In this document: piece after piece, positions 34,314 to 42,758 of the stretch
Numbering within the stretch: position 1 is the stretch's first letter
How the letters are laid out: every line of letters starts with the position of its first letter
Origin: Thiopontia sp964415865
Lineage (GTDB): Bacteria; Pseudomonadota; Gammaproteobacteria; GCF-002020875
Direction: 5' to 3'
Length of the DNA: 64,000 nt
Assembly: GCA_964415865.1 (NCBI GenBank)
Contig: CAYQBY010000002.1
Span: 1 to 64,000 of the forward strand
Made by a program: the position numbers and the translations under genes
Notes under the pieces: model-generated
What the model was told of the DNA's origin: nothing
The model's database searches: none
The model's input: the letters and a program-made list of their open reading frames with translations, nothing else

Positions 34314-36203
34314 CTATTCAAGATCTCCATAGTGTGCGAGCAACAACTCCTCTTTATTCTCCAGCTCTTGCTCCACCTCTCTCTGCTCCTGCAAAACCAC
34401 TTTTAACTTCTGTTTGGCACTATCCTCATAGATCTCTGGTTGCACCAACCTCTCCTCTAATTCAGACTTTTTTACCTCAAGCTTTTCAATCTCCTGCTCC
34501 AACCTGGCAACCATCCTCTTTAATGGTGCCTGCTGTTTTCTCTGCTCTGCATCCAACCTGCGCTGCTCTTTGCGGTTTAAACTCTGGCGCTGAACATCCC
34601 CAGCATCATGATTTGTCGACACCTCTCCCTGCTTGGCCGAGGAGCGTAACCACTGCCCATAATCGTCCAGGTCTCCTGCAAATGGCTCTACTCCACCATC
34701 TGCAACCAACATAAACTGATCTGCCACCCCCTCCAGCAGATAACGATCATGAGATACCACCACCAACGCCCCCTTGAACTCCTGCAGAGCCATAACCAGG
34801 GCATGACGCATCTCCAGATCAAGATGGTTGGTTGGCTCATCAAGTAGCAACAGATTGGGGCGCTGGCGAATTATCATGGCAAGCACCAGCCTCGCCTTTT
34901 CACCACCAGAGAATGGGCCAACCAGCTCCATCACCCGATCATCCCTAAAACCAAAGCTCCCAAGATAATCTCTTAGCTCCTGTTCGGTCGAGTTCGGGTG
35001 GTTACGCTGCAGATGCAGCAACGGTGTAGCCTGCAGATCCAGCAACTCCAATTGATGCTGAGCGAAATAACCTATATGAAGATGTTTGGCCTCCAAGCGC
35101 TCACCCTGCAACAGGGTCTGCGAACTATCCATCAGCTTCATCAAGGTTGATTTACCTGCACCATTTCTTCCCAGTAGTGCAATCCTCTCTCCTGGGTTGA
35201 GAGTGATAGAGAAATCATCCAGTACCACACTATCACCGTATCCGGCTACTGCATGGTTAATGGTGAGCATTGGATGTGGTAGCTTCTCTGGCTGAATAAA
35301 GTGAAAGTGGAATGGTGAATCTACATGCGCAGGAGCAATTGACTCCATCCTCTCCAGAGCCTTGATTCTGCTCTGCACCTGTTTAGCCTTGGTCGCCTTG
35401 GCACGAAACCGTTCCACAAAGCGGTGCATGTGCTCCTTCTCTCGCTGTTGTCTCTCCCATGCAGATTGTTGTTGCGCCATTTTTTCAGCACGCACTCTCT
35501 CAAAAGCACTGTAGTTTCCAGATGTTAACTCCATCTTATGATGTTCTATGTTAACAATTCCATCCACCACACGATCCAGCACATCACGATCATGAGAGAT
35601 CAACAACAGGGTTCCCGGGTACTGCTTGAGCCAATCCTCCAGCCAGAATACAGCATCAAGATCGAGATGATTGGTAGGCTCATCAAGCAATAGAAGATCA
35701 GAACGTGCCATAAGTGCCTGCGCCAGATTAAGACGCATACGCCACCCACCGGAGAATGACTCTACCGGCAGATCTTCCTGATTAACGGTAAAACCCAACC
35801 CCTGCATAAGCCTGGCAGCACGATTGCGGGCATTAAATCCATCGATCGCCTCCATCTGCGCAAACAGCTCCCCCTGCCTTATGCCATCACCACTCTGCTC
35901 TGCCATCTCAAGATCTCTCTGCAGACGGCGTAATTCATGGTCACCATCCATCACCAGATCAATGGCACTGCTCTCAAGTGATGGGGTCTCCTGTGCAACA
36001 TGAGCAATCACCCAGCTCTCAGGCAACTTCAGCTCTCCCTCATCGGCAGATATCTCTCCTAACATCAGTGAAAAGAGGCTAGATTTGCCAGTACCATTTC
36101 CCCCAGTCACTCCAACCTTCTGTCCAGGATGGATTGATATGGAGCTCTCTTCAAACAGCAGGCGGGGCCCTCGACGAATCGAGAGTGAGGATATACGGAT
36201 CAT
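34314..36203 (-). CDS. yheS: ABC-F ATPase YheS
   Basis: This 629-residue ABC-F protein has two cassettes: Walker A GGNGTGKSS (34-42) with signature ESFSGGWRMR, and GRNGAGKST near 345 with signature PFSGGEKAR. It has a linker rich in basic residues and a C-terminal coiled coil (VARLEQEIEKLEVKKSELEE). ABC-F proteins of this type act on the ribosome. The first-cassette signature SGGWRMR and the long C-terminal extension fit YheS. It lies alone between the proton-channel pair and the copper-related group. Confidence 0.9.
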   Translation of the reverse strand: MIRISSLSIRRGPRLLFEESSISIHPGQKVGVTGGNGTGKSSLFSLMLGEISADEGELKLPESWVIAHVAQETPSLESSAIDLVMDGDHELRRLQRDLEMAEQSGDGIRQGELFAQMEAIDGFNARNRAARLMQGLGFTVNQEDLPVESFSGGWRMRLNLAQALMARSDLLLLDEPTNHLDLDAVFWLEDWLKQYPGTLLLISHDRDVLDRVVDGIVNIEHHKMELTSGNYSAFERVRAEKMAQQQSAWERQQREKEHMHRFVERFRAKATKAKQVQSRIKALERMESIAPAHVDSPFHFHFIQPEKLPHPMLTINHAVAGYGDSVVLDDFSITLNPGERIALLGRNGAGKSTLMKLMDSSQTLLQGERLEAKHLHIGYFAQHQLELLDLQATPLLHLQRNHPNSTEQELRDYLGSFGFRDDRVMELVGPFSGGEKARLVLAMIIRQRPNLLLLDEPTNHLDLEMRHALVMALQEFKGALVVVSHDRYLLEGVADQFMLVADGGVEPFAGDLDDYGQWLRSSAKQGEVSTNHDAGDVQRQSLNRKEQRRLDAEQRKQQAPLKRMVARLEQEIEKLEVKKSELEERLVQPEIYEDSAKQKLKVVLQEQREVEQELENKEELLLAHYGDLE

Positions 36204-36262
36204 TAGGGGATGAAATGGATAGTTACGGTTAGCACAATTATATGCGCATACAGGTGGATGAT

Positions 36263-36796
36263 CTATCTACCAACAAGAACATTAAACATGTCAGGTTCAA
36301 CCCTGTTGGGAAACTGAAGATTAAACTCCAACTCAAACGGTCTGGTCACTGAACCAATATCTGCCGCCAACAGTATCCCCTTGGTTGAGGGACGCAAAAA
36401 ACGGATGGTCTCGGCCTCCTCCTCACTTGATGGAATCACACGAACCATCCCTAGTAGCTGTCTGGATGCATTAATCTCCTGAGTATAGGAGTTATAGAGC
36501 ACCACCTCTGCGCCACACTTTTTTGAGTATAGAAACTCAACATGGTGAATTCCATTTGGGGCCATAAAGAAGGTTCCACCATACTGTGGATCATGATCAT
36601 CATGTGCTGTGGTTAATGGAGCCCTGCAGTATCGCCCGTTACCAACTACATAATTGGCGCCACCAGCCATCTGCTCTGCGCCATCCCTCACCACAATTCC
36701 ATGAAGACATGGGTCTGTTGCCGGCTCTCGGTCTCTACCACCAATACCAATCACTACAGGTATGATAGTCAACAACACCATCAACAGCCTGATCAT
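36263..36796 (-). CDS. Uncharacterised periplasmic protein with His/Asp-rich motif, copper-cluster associated
   Basis: I do not recognise a named family. I place the start at the ATG at 36796 (177 residues), preceded by AAGGTGG; an ATG at 36817 adds 7 residues and overlaps the upstream stop. A signal peptide or anchor covers about 1-19. The mature part has C30, C57 and C94. It also has a striking HDDHD (65-69) followed by GGTFFMAPNGIHHVE with H84 and H85, a plausible metal-binding array. A beta-rich C-terminal half follows. It is the last gene of a minus-strand group with PCuAC and SCO copper chaperones, so a copper or oxidase-assembly role is inferred only from context and residues. Confidence 0.55.
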   Translation of the reverse strand: MIRLLMVLLTIIPVVIGIGGRDREPATDPCLHGIVVRDGAEQMAGGANYVVGNGRYCRAPLTTAHDDHDPQYGGTFFMAPNGIHHVEFLYSKKCGAEVVLYNSYTQEINASRQLLGMVRVIPSSEEEAETIRFLRPSTKGILLAADIGSVTRPFELEFNLQFPNRVEPDMFNVLVGR

Positions 36797-36813
36797 CTCG
36801 CCACCTTGAAAAA

Positions 36814-37287
36814 TCATTTCAGATGAAGAGTCTCAAACTCAAACGGCACCTCATAGACCATATCTCCAACCTGCACCTTCACAATAGCAAACCACTCCAT
36901 CAGCTCACGAATGCATATTGATAAACTGCCAGTTCCAGTAAAAACCCTCTCCTCATTATCAGGATAAAGGTGATACTGCAGAAACCCCATATACATCTCC
37001 TTTCCCTCAAACAGAACCTCTACCTTTTCAGGATTTAACTCACTGAATTCTGCCTTCAACAAGATAGACTCAGTTGGGGATAGATTGTTTGGGCTCATCT
37101 CAAAGGTCAACTCACCCATATCTGGTAGCGATGCACTACATGTCTGCAGATGAAGTTTACAATCTGTTACCAGAGGCAGGCGCACAACTTCTCTCTCCGA
37201 CTGCTGAGTAGAGAGATAGATCCCTGCACCTGCCGCCAACAACATGGCTACGGCAAATAACAGACTCCTAGTAGGTGCTCTAATCAA
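36814..37287 (-). CDS. Uncharacterised membrane-anchored protein beside SCO (FixH/YtkA-like layout)
   Basis: This 157-residue protein has one N-terminal transmembrane segment (about 7-26) and a periplasmic domain of about 125 residues that looks all-beta. C43 and C50 flank a short loop (TDCKLHLQTC). KEMYMG (M98 and M100) and a third cysteine, C125, lie in the core. The layout recalls FixH/YtkA-like Ig-fold proteins of cytochrome-oxidase loci, but no database match was made. It lies 5 nt after the SCO gene and overlaps the next frame, so it is almost certainly co-transcribed with copper chaperones. Confidence 0.55.
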   Translation of the reverse strand: MIRAPTRSLLFAVAMLLAAGAGIYLSTQQSEREVVRLPLVTDCKLHLQTCSASLPDMGELTFEMSPNNLSPTESILLKAEFSELNPEKVEVLFEGKEMYMGFLQYHLYPDNEERVFTGTGSLSICIRELMEWFAIVKVQVGDMVYEVPFEFETLHLK

Positions 37288-37292
37288 TGAAA

Positions 37293-37973
37293 CTAATCCC
37301 AGACTCGCTGAATGGTAGCAAGATCACGAACCATCACGTCCGGGTTATGTGGAGTGGAAAAAATGGCATGCATCTCTCCATCAGGATTGAGTAAAAATAT
37401 GGATGCAGAGTGGTTGATAAGGTAGGAGTTCTCCAGTCCCTCAGGAATCTCCTCCTCTTCATCGATCATCAACTGTTTACCATTCAGATAATAGACTCTC
37501 TCATAAATTGCACCCATCGATCTGGAGAGACCATCCACCATCTCCTGCTCACCTGTTACCCCTAAAAAGGATGGATGATAATAGCCAGCGTACTCTTGTA
37601 AAGAAGCTGGACTGTCTCGTTGAGGATCCACTGAAACAAAGACCACCTGAGGCGCCTTAACTACACTATCAGGGTTCTTCTCAATTGCTCGCATCATCTC
37701 ACTCAACATAAAGAGCTCTGTTGGACAGACATCCGGGCAGTGGGTATAACCAAAGAAGAACAACGACCACTCCCCCTTTGTATTCTCCGTTGTAAATTCA
37801 CCAAGGTCTCTCTGTTTAAGCGTAAATTTAGACAGCACCTTTGGGGGCGACAACACCATGGCCCCCTCCAGTTTTAACTGCTCTGCAGAACGGCCACAAC
37901 CAGAAAGCACAAGCGACAGACCAAACAGCACCAACAAGAGAGGTGTGCTGTTTTTCAAAAATATTCTTTTCAC
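37293..37973 (-). CDS. SCO (Sco1/SenC) family copper chaperone lipoprotein
   Basis: This thioredoxin-fold protein delivers copper to the CuA centre of cytochrome oxidase or acts in periplasmic redox control. I choose the GTG at 37973 (226 residues), preceded by GGAG at good spacing; an ATG at 38021 adds 16 residues. A lipobox LSGC gives lipidated C26. Copper ligands are C79 and C83 in HCPDVCPTEL and a distal His near 188 in INHSAS. No cytochrome oxidase genes are in the window. It lies 59 bp after PCuAC. Confidence 0.9.
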   Translation of the reverse strand: MKRIFLKNSTPLLLVLFGLSLVLSGCGRSAEQLKLEGAMVLSPPKVLSKFTLKQRDLGEFTTENTKGEWSLFFFGYTHCPDVCPTELFMLSEMMRAIEKNPDSVVKAPQVVFVSVDPQRDSPASLQEYAGYYHPSFLGVTGEQEMVDGLSRSMGAIYERVYYLNGKQLMIDEEEEIPEGLENSYLINHSASIFLLNPDGEMHAIFSTPHNPDVMVRDLATIQRVWD

Positions 37974-38032
37974 TATCAATTTCTCCTTAAGAATCGACGG
38001 GAAGTATAAGCTCCCCGTCATTCTCTCAATCC

Positions 38033-38509
38033 TTAATGTTGCATCATCTGGTGACCGTCACCCTTCATCATCATACCGCCCCTGCGAACCTCAGCCATAA
38101 CCATCTGCTCGCTGCCATCACTAAAAACCAGGGTAAGGTGAACCTGTTCACCTACTGTTGGTACCTGCTTGGGTCCAATCATCATGATGTGCCAACTACC
38201 CGGCTTCAATACAGTACTGGAATGTGGTGCGACTGGAATATTCTTCTGCTGAATCATCTTCATCATCCCATCAGCCATTTTGGTACGATGCATCTCTACA
38301 CGCCCCAACTCTGCAGGCCCTCGTACCTCAACCAGTGCAACATCAGAACCTCCATGATTCTCTAGCGTCATAAATGCAGCCAGTGCCGGAGCATTGGGTG
38401 GTGCCGCTCTAACCCATGGGTCATTCACCATAATTCCCTCTGCAAAGACAGAGGAGATTGAACCAAACAATACCAGTGCAGTAACTGCACGAAAAAATCT
38501 TACTTTCAT
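38033..38509 (-). CDS. Periplasmic copper chaperone PCu(A)C
   Basis: This 158-residue protein has a signal peptide (1-23). Its copper-binding residues follow the family spacing exactly: H74, ten residues, M85, twenty-one residues, H107-x-M109. A Met/His-rich tail (GGMMMKGDGHQMMQH) follows and probably adds weak copper sites. PCu(A)C proteins deliver Cu(I) for CuA assembly together with SCO. It is the first gene of the chaperone group, downstream of two hairpins. Confidence 0.92.
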   Translation of the reverse strand: MKVRFFRAVTALVLFGSISSVFAEGIMVNDPWVRAAPPNAPALAAFMTLENHGGSDVALVEVRGPAELGRVEMHRTKMADGMMKMIQQKNIPVAPHSSTVLKPGSWHIMMIGPKQVPTVGEQVHLTLVFSDGSEQMVMAEVRRGGMMMKGDGHQMMQH

Positions 38510-38560
38510 TATAAATCTCTCAAAAATATATCTGTAACGGACCAGCTATACATAGCCGGC

Positions 38561-38594
38561 AAAAACGCTGCCTATCCTCACTGAAAAGCAGCGT
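38561..38594 (-). terminator. Rho-independent terminator upstream of the PCuAC group
   Basis: ACGCTGC (38565-38571) and GCAGCGT (38588-38594) form a perfect 7-bp stem. On the minus strand it is followed by a T run (A run 38561-38565). It lies past the DUF2946 gene and separates it from the PCuAC-SCO transcript. Confidence 0.75.
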
Positions 38595-38607
38595 AGCAGC
38601 GTTATAC

Positions 38608-38635
38608 CTCCTCCATTTCTCCCAAAATGGAGGGG
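38608..38635. repeat. Hairpin after the DUF2946 gene
   Basis: CTCCATTT (611-618 of 38xxx) pairs with AAATGGAG (38625-38632), extended by flanking C-G pairs to about 11 bp, with a 6-nt loop. It has no clear U-tract on either strand. In tandem with the terminator at 38561-38594 it may be a processing or pausing structure at the 3' end of the DUF2946 transcript. Confidence 0.5.
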
Positions 38636-38649
38636 CATTAAAAGAGAGA

Positions 38650-39051
38650 TTATGCTGGTGGTGCTCGACTGAGGAAGTGGGGATAAGCGGGCGACTCCGG
38701 AGTCAATGGGAGTTGCGCTACCCACTTCTCACGATCCTGCGATGTGTGAGGATCAAAAAGCGAACTATAGGTATCAATCCAGCCTGTGGCATTTGCCTGA
38801 ACAATACAGGTTGGACATTCAAAATAACTACTATCTAACTGGTTATCATCTATCTCTTGAGGAGAATCAAAGGCGACAAAAACAGTCTTGTAACCGTAGG
38901 TGGTACAGATGGTTGTGGTATAACCATCAGAAGATTCAGCAGTCGCCACCTGGAAATATGGGACAATTGAGTGAAAGATAAAGGTAAAGACCCCAACCAA
39001 CAGAAGGGACCTCTTGCTCTTATCTCTGTTCACTCTACCAGCTATTGTCAT
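38650..39051 (-). CDS. DUF2946 family protein
   Basis: I choose the ATG at 39051 (133 residues); a frame from 39090 adds 13 residues. A basic N terminus is followed by a hydrophobic segment (about 16-34). The periplasmic part has TTICTTYGYKT, CPTC and a terminal LSRAPP. The CPxC pair and RAPP ending are typical of DUF2946, which often lies beside copper genes. It has its own terminator before PCuAC. A Cu-related role is inferred, not shown. Confidence 0.65.
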   Translation of the reverse strand: MTIAGRVNRDKSKRSLLLVGVFTFIFHSIVPYFQVATAESSDGYTTTICTTYGYKTVFVAFDSPQEIDDNQLDSSYFECPTCIVQANATGWIDTYSSLFDPHTSQDREKWVAQLPLTPESPAYPHFLSRAPPA

Positions 39052-39173
39052 TGGGAAATTTCCAGACCAAATACTGAAATCAGATACCACTAGAACGTAA
39101 AATAGTAGATATCATTCTCGCAACAGTCATTGACTAAAGTCAATCTTCAAAAGTTGCTGTATCCTTCGCACCA

Positions 39174-41009
39174 ATGACACAGACAACCCCCAAAAGTGAT
39201 GCCCTGGTTCTCTACAAAAGTGGGCCTGCTCGCGTCACCTCCATCACCGATAAGATCGAGATTCAGCTTCCAAACGGTAAAAGCAAGCGGGTGCGCGACA
39301 AGGATATTCTTTTGCTCCACTCGGGCCCAATCCGTTCTCTGGCAGAACTGGAAGCTCCTGTTGAGGGGGAGATCGAGGAGGCATGGGAACTGCTTGGTGA
39401 GGAGAGCACCACACTGGATGAGCTTAGTGAGCTAATCTTTGGTGCATCTAATCCAAAAACCATCTGGGCCAGCTGGAAGATTGTTGCTGATGACCTCTAC
39501 TTTCATGGCACCCCAGATGCAATCAGTGGATATCCTGCAGATAAAGTTGAGCAAGAAAAGAGTGACCGCGATAACAAGCAGAGAGCACAAGATGAGAAAG
39601 CAGCTTTTCTGGAGCGTCTAGCCAGCAACAATCTACTACCGGAAGACCACCAGCAGCTGAGTGATGTAGAGATGGTTGCACTTGGTCGCAGCGAGGTAAG
39701 TAGAATACTGCGTGACCTTAAAAGAGAACAACGCCCGGAGAATGGTCACCATCTGCTACTGGAGACAGGTTACTGGAATGAATCACATAACCCATACCCT
39801 CCACGCATGGGACTAGAGACCACTCCTGCTGAGGGTGATGTTCCAGACCTGCCTGATGAAGAGAGAGTTGATCTGACTCACCTGACTGCATGGGCAATTG
39901 ATGATGAGGGCAATCGTGATCCGGATGATGCCATCAGTCTTGATGGAGAGAAGATCTGGGTACATGTTGCAGACGTGGCAGCCCTGGTTACTCCAGACAG
40001 CGAGCTTGATCTTGAGGCTCGTTCCCGTGGATCAAATCTATACATCCCGGAGGGTACCCTTACGATGCTGCCCCCCAGAGCAACCGAACTGCTTGGTCTT
40101 GGGTTACAGGAACGATCACCGGCACTCTCATTCAGCTTCACCCTCTCAGAAAGTGGTGAAATAGAACATATCGAGGTAGTAACCAGCTGGATCAAGGTAA
40201 CCAGAACCACCTATGGTGATGTGGACAAATTAATTGAGGGGGAAGAGTACGCACCCCTATACAACAAGGCCTTACAGTATCAACAGAAACGTATCGCACA
40301 GGGGGCTATTCGCCTTGATTTACCAGAGGTAAAGATTCGTGTGGTTGATAATGAGATCACCATCACCCCACTGCCACGCCTACGCAGTCGTGATCTGGTA
40401 ACCGAATTCATGCTCATGGCCGGGGAGGCAGCCGCCCGCTTTGCACAAGATAACAACATCCCCTTCCCATACTCAACCCAGCCTCCACCAGAGCCTGATG
40501 AGAATGGAGAGCCATGGCCACTGCCGCAAAGCCCATCCGAGATGTTTGGCTTTCGCCGCCGTTTCCAGCGCAGCCAGTTAAAGAGCATACCAGGACCACA
40601 TTCCGGACTTGGAATGGAACAGTACAGCCAGGTAACCAGCCCACTTAGACGCTATCTAGATCTAGTTGCCCATCAGCAACTGCGGGCATGGATTCAGCAC
40701 AGGCCACTATTGGATAGTGATGAACTGACAGAGCGGGTTGGTGCAGCCGAGGCAGTGATTGGAAATGTACGTCGCGCAGAGCGCTTCTCCAACCGCCATT
40801 GGACCATGGTCTGGCTACGCCGCAATCCAGAATGGAGCGGTGAGGGGGTTTTGGTCCACACCATGAAACAGCGTGGCACCTTCCTGATCCCTGAGCTGGC
40901 ACTAGAGTGCAAGGTACGTCTAAAGGAGCCAACCGAACTGAACTGCAATGTGCAGCTAAAACTGTCCGAGGTGGATCTACCAGAGCTGACTGCCTACTTT
41001 AGACATTAG
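39174..41009 (+). CDS. RNB-domain exoribonuclease (RNase II family)
   Basis: This 611-residue protein has an RNase II/R catalytic RNB domain with the acidic cluster DDEGNRDPDDAIS (about 242-254) and the downstream RSRDLVTEFMLMAGEAAARF and QVTSPLRRYLDLVAHQQL signatures. The N-terminal 200 residues are not the usual cold-shock domains but a Lys/Glu-rich helical region. It therefore belongs to the shorter RNB-protein subgroup seen in several gammaproteobacteria, not to classical Rnb or VacB. It is expected to degrade RNA 3' to 5'. The gene is convergent with ibaG (4-bp overlap of ends). Confidence 0.88.
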   Translation: MTQTTPKSDALVLYKSGPARVTSITDKIEIQLPNGKSKRVRDKDILLLHSGPIRSLAELEAPVEGEIEEAWELLGEESTTLDELSELIFGASNPKTIWASWKIVADDLYFHGTPDAISGYPADKVEQEKSDRDNKQRAQDEKAAFLERLASNNLLPEDHQQLSDVEMVALGRSEVSRILRDLKREQRPENGHHLLLETGYWNESHNPYPPRMGLETTPAEGDVPDLPDEERVDLTHLTAWAIDDEGNRDPDDAISLDGEKIWVHVADVAALVTPDSELDLEARSRGSNLYIPEGTLTMLPPRATELLGLGLQERSPALSFSFTLSESGEIEHIEVVTSWIKVTRTTYGDVDKLIEGEEYAPLYNKALQYQQKRIAQGAIRLDLPEVKIRVVDNEITITPLPRLRSRDLVTEFMLMAGEAAARFAQDNNIPFPYSTQPPPEPDENGEPWPLPQSPSEMFGFRRRFQRSQLKSIPGPHSGLGMEQYSQVTSPLRRYLDLVAHQQLRAWIQHRPLLDSDELTERVGAAEAVIGNVRRAERFSNRHWTMVWLRRNPEWSGEGVLVHTMKQRGTFLIPELALECKVRLKEPTELNCNVQLKLSEVDLPELTAYFRH

Positions 41010-41248
41010 TTATCCCTACTATCCCACTGCTCGGTGGTATAGGTTTTTATAGCGAGCGCATGAAGCTCACCACTGGCCAACACATCCTTAACAGTGGCCA
41101 TCACCGCACGTTGTTGAGTGAGCAACCCCTGTCCATCAAAACTATCACTAATGACTGTGGCCTCACAGCTACAGCCATCTCCCTCCAGTACCGCAGTTGC
41201 CCCTGGAATCCCATCCTCAATTCTCTTCTTTATATCTGCCAACTCCAC
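41006..41248 (-). CDS. ibaG: BolA/IbaG family protein
   Basis: This 80-residue BolA-fold protein has the conserved C-terminal GELHALAIKTYTTEQW, with invariant H63. BolA proteins bind monothiol glutaredoxins and share a [2Fe-2S] cluster. In E. coli IbaG the beta1-beta2 loop reads GDGSHFQ with a His ligand. Here it reads GDGCSCEA, with C26 and C28 and no His. This is more like the Cys-type BolA class. IbaG is the nearest bacterial relative by length and context-free similarity. Confidence 0.82.
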   Translation of the reverse strand: MELADIKKRIEDGIPGATAVLEGDGCSCEATVISDSFDGQGLLTQQRAVMATVKDVLASGELHALAIKTYTTEQWDSRDN

Positions 41249-41279
41249 TATCTAATCTCCTTACCACTGATTGGCCTGC

Positions 41280-42758
41280 TCACTTGTCTGCCCAATGGGC
41301 TGCCTTGAGCAGGATTTGATCTATCCGGTTCCTGATGTTTCTGCTCCCAGAGGCGTAGTTATTTACCAGGACAGAGAAGGTCAGCTCCTTCCCTTTTTTG
41401 GTCTTCAGGTACCCGGCAATCCCGCGAACTGACGAGAGTGTACCCGTCTTTCCCCATACTCTGCCCTGCAGTGCAGTATCATGAAAACGGTAACGCAATG
41501 TTCCATCATGCCCAGCTCTGGATAGTGCTTTACGAAACACCTTGCCCTGAGGGTGTTGATCCATAAATCTCAATATCTTTACCAAGTCTGCCGGCCTTAG
41601 CAGGTTATAACGCGAGAGCCCTGACCCATCCACTAGGCTATAACGGTAAGACTTGATCTTGCGCTTGCCCATAAACCTATCAATCTTCTGCAGGCCACGC
41701 TCAACAGAGCCAGATTTAACAATCTCTCCACTCTTGTTGCGTTTAACTCCAGTGGCTCGCAACAGATGTTCAGCCACCAGATTGATACTTCTCTTATTGG
41801 CCAACGGCAGAATATCTCTCAGCGGTTTGGAGTGGTGAGTCCATACCAGACCACTATTTTTCACAGCCTTGGTACTCTGATCACGATCAACCGCACTGCC
41901 ATCAACCTTGATACCTACACTCTTCAACACCTCCTTGAAGAGAGTTGCCGTATAGGCAGTTGGATTATCCACAGTCACCTTGCCAGACATCTCCGGATTT
42001 CTGCGCATCTTTTTTGGAATCTCAACCACAAAGTTATTTGTGCCGTGTGTACGTCCTATCTGCACCTGTCGTTTCTTGCCGCTTCTCTTGACCTCGACCT
42101 GCATATAATCCGTATCAGGATAGAGATGAACCTGCTCCTTCTTTAGACCCTGCTTGCGGTTCTTGTCAATTCGGTAACCTACAGTACCACCATGAATAGT
42201 CAGCCCTGATGGCTGAGCCGAGAATGCGTAATTTTCATCATCCCAGGCCCACCCTCTACCAAGAGGTTCATCAACAAATATATCGTCGTCCCCTATAACA
42301 TCTCCTTCAATACGCTTGACCCCATCCTTGACCATACGTTTGGCCCAGCTCTTGAGAAAGTTGCGCCCCACTGCTCCTTCTGCAGTACCCAGGGTTGGAT
42401 CACCGCCACCAATAATATGAATGTCTCCACGAATTATCCCGTTTTGGGGGATTGTCTTGTGTGGGAACTGGAGATGGGTAGTAAAAGTGTAATCTGGCCC
42501 TAACTGGTCCAGAGCAACCGCCGTAGTAATAAGCTTGGCAACCGAAGCAGGAACAAAAGGACTATCCCCATTACGTGAATAGAGAACCTTGCCCGTCTTG
42601 CTATCCTCAATCCGTGCCCCCCAAAGTGCAGCTGGAGTTTTGGGGGAGTCGATAATGGCATCAATATCTGATACCACATCAGCAACTACCCCTTGCACCC
42701 ACAATAGGGATACAAGGGGTAGTAACAACATGGATACCCGCTTGCGCGGGCACGACAT
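41280..42758 (-). CDS. dacB: D-alanyl-D-alanine carboxypeptidase/endopeptidase PBP4 (DacB)
   Basis: This class C penicillin-binding protein of the periplasm trims peptidoglycan cross-links. With the ATG at 42758 it has 492 residues and a good signal peptide: basic CPRKR, then LLLPLVSLLWVQG, cleaved near A26. The longer frame to 42923 lies inside htpG, and an ATG at 42731 would lose the basic n-region. Catalytic S72 and K75 (ASVAK), a Ser-Ile-Asn triad (KRSINLVAEH) and KTGTL near residue 437 are present. A repeat-like palindrome encodes the n-region. It follows htpG on the same strand. Confidence 0.9.
   Translation of the reverse strand: MSCPRKRVSMLLLPLVSLLWVQGVVADVVSDIDAIIDSPKTPAALWGARIEDSKTGKVLYSRNGDSPFVPASVAKLITTAVALDQLGPDYTFTTHLQFPHKTIPQNGIIRGDIHIIGGGDPTLGTAEGAVGRNFLKSWAKRMVKDGVKRIEGDVIGDDDIFVDEPLGRGWAWDDENYAFSAQPSGLTIHGGTVGYRIDKNRKQGLKKEQVHLYPDTDYMQVEVKRSGKKRQVQIGRTHGTNNFVVEIPKKMRRNPEMSGKVTVDNPTAYTATLFKEVLKSVGIKVDGSAVDRDQSTKAVKNSGLVWTHHSKPLRDILPLANKRSINLVAEHLLRATGVKRNKSGEIVKSGSVERGLQKIDRFMGKRKIKSYRYSLVDGSGLSRYNLLRPADLVKILRFMDQHPQGKVFRKALSRAGHDGTLRYRFHDTALQGRVWGKTGTLSSVRGIAGYLKTKKGKELTFSVLVNNYASGSRNIRNRIDQILLKAAHWADK

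Noticed and set aside
38706..38981. Plus-strand open frame opposite the DUF2946 gene
   Set aside because: The product lacks any recognisable feature, while the minus-strand frame has a hydrophobic segment, CPxC and the RAPP ending.
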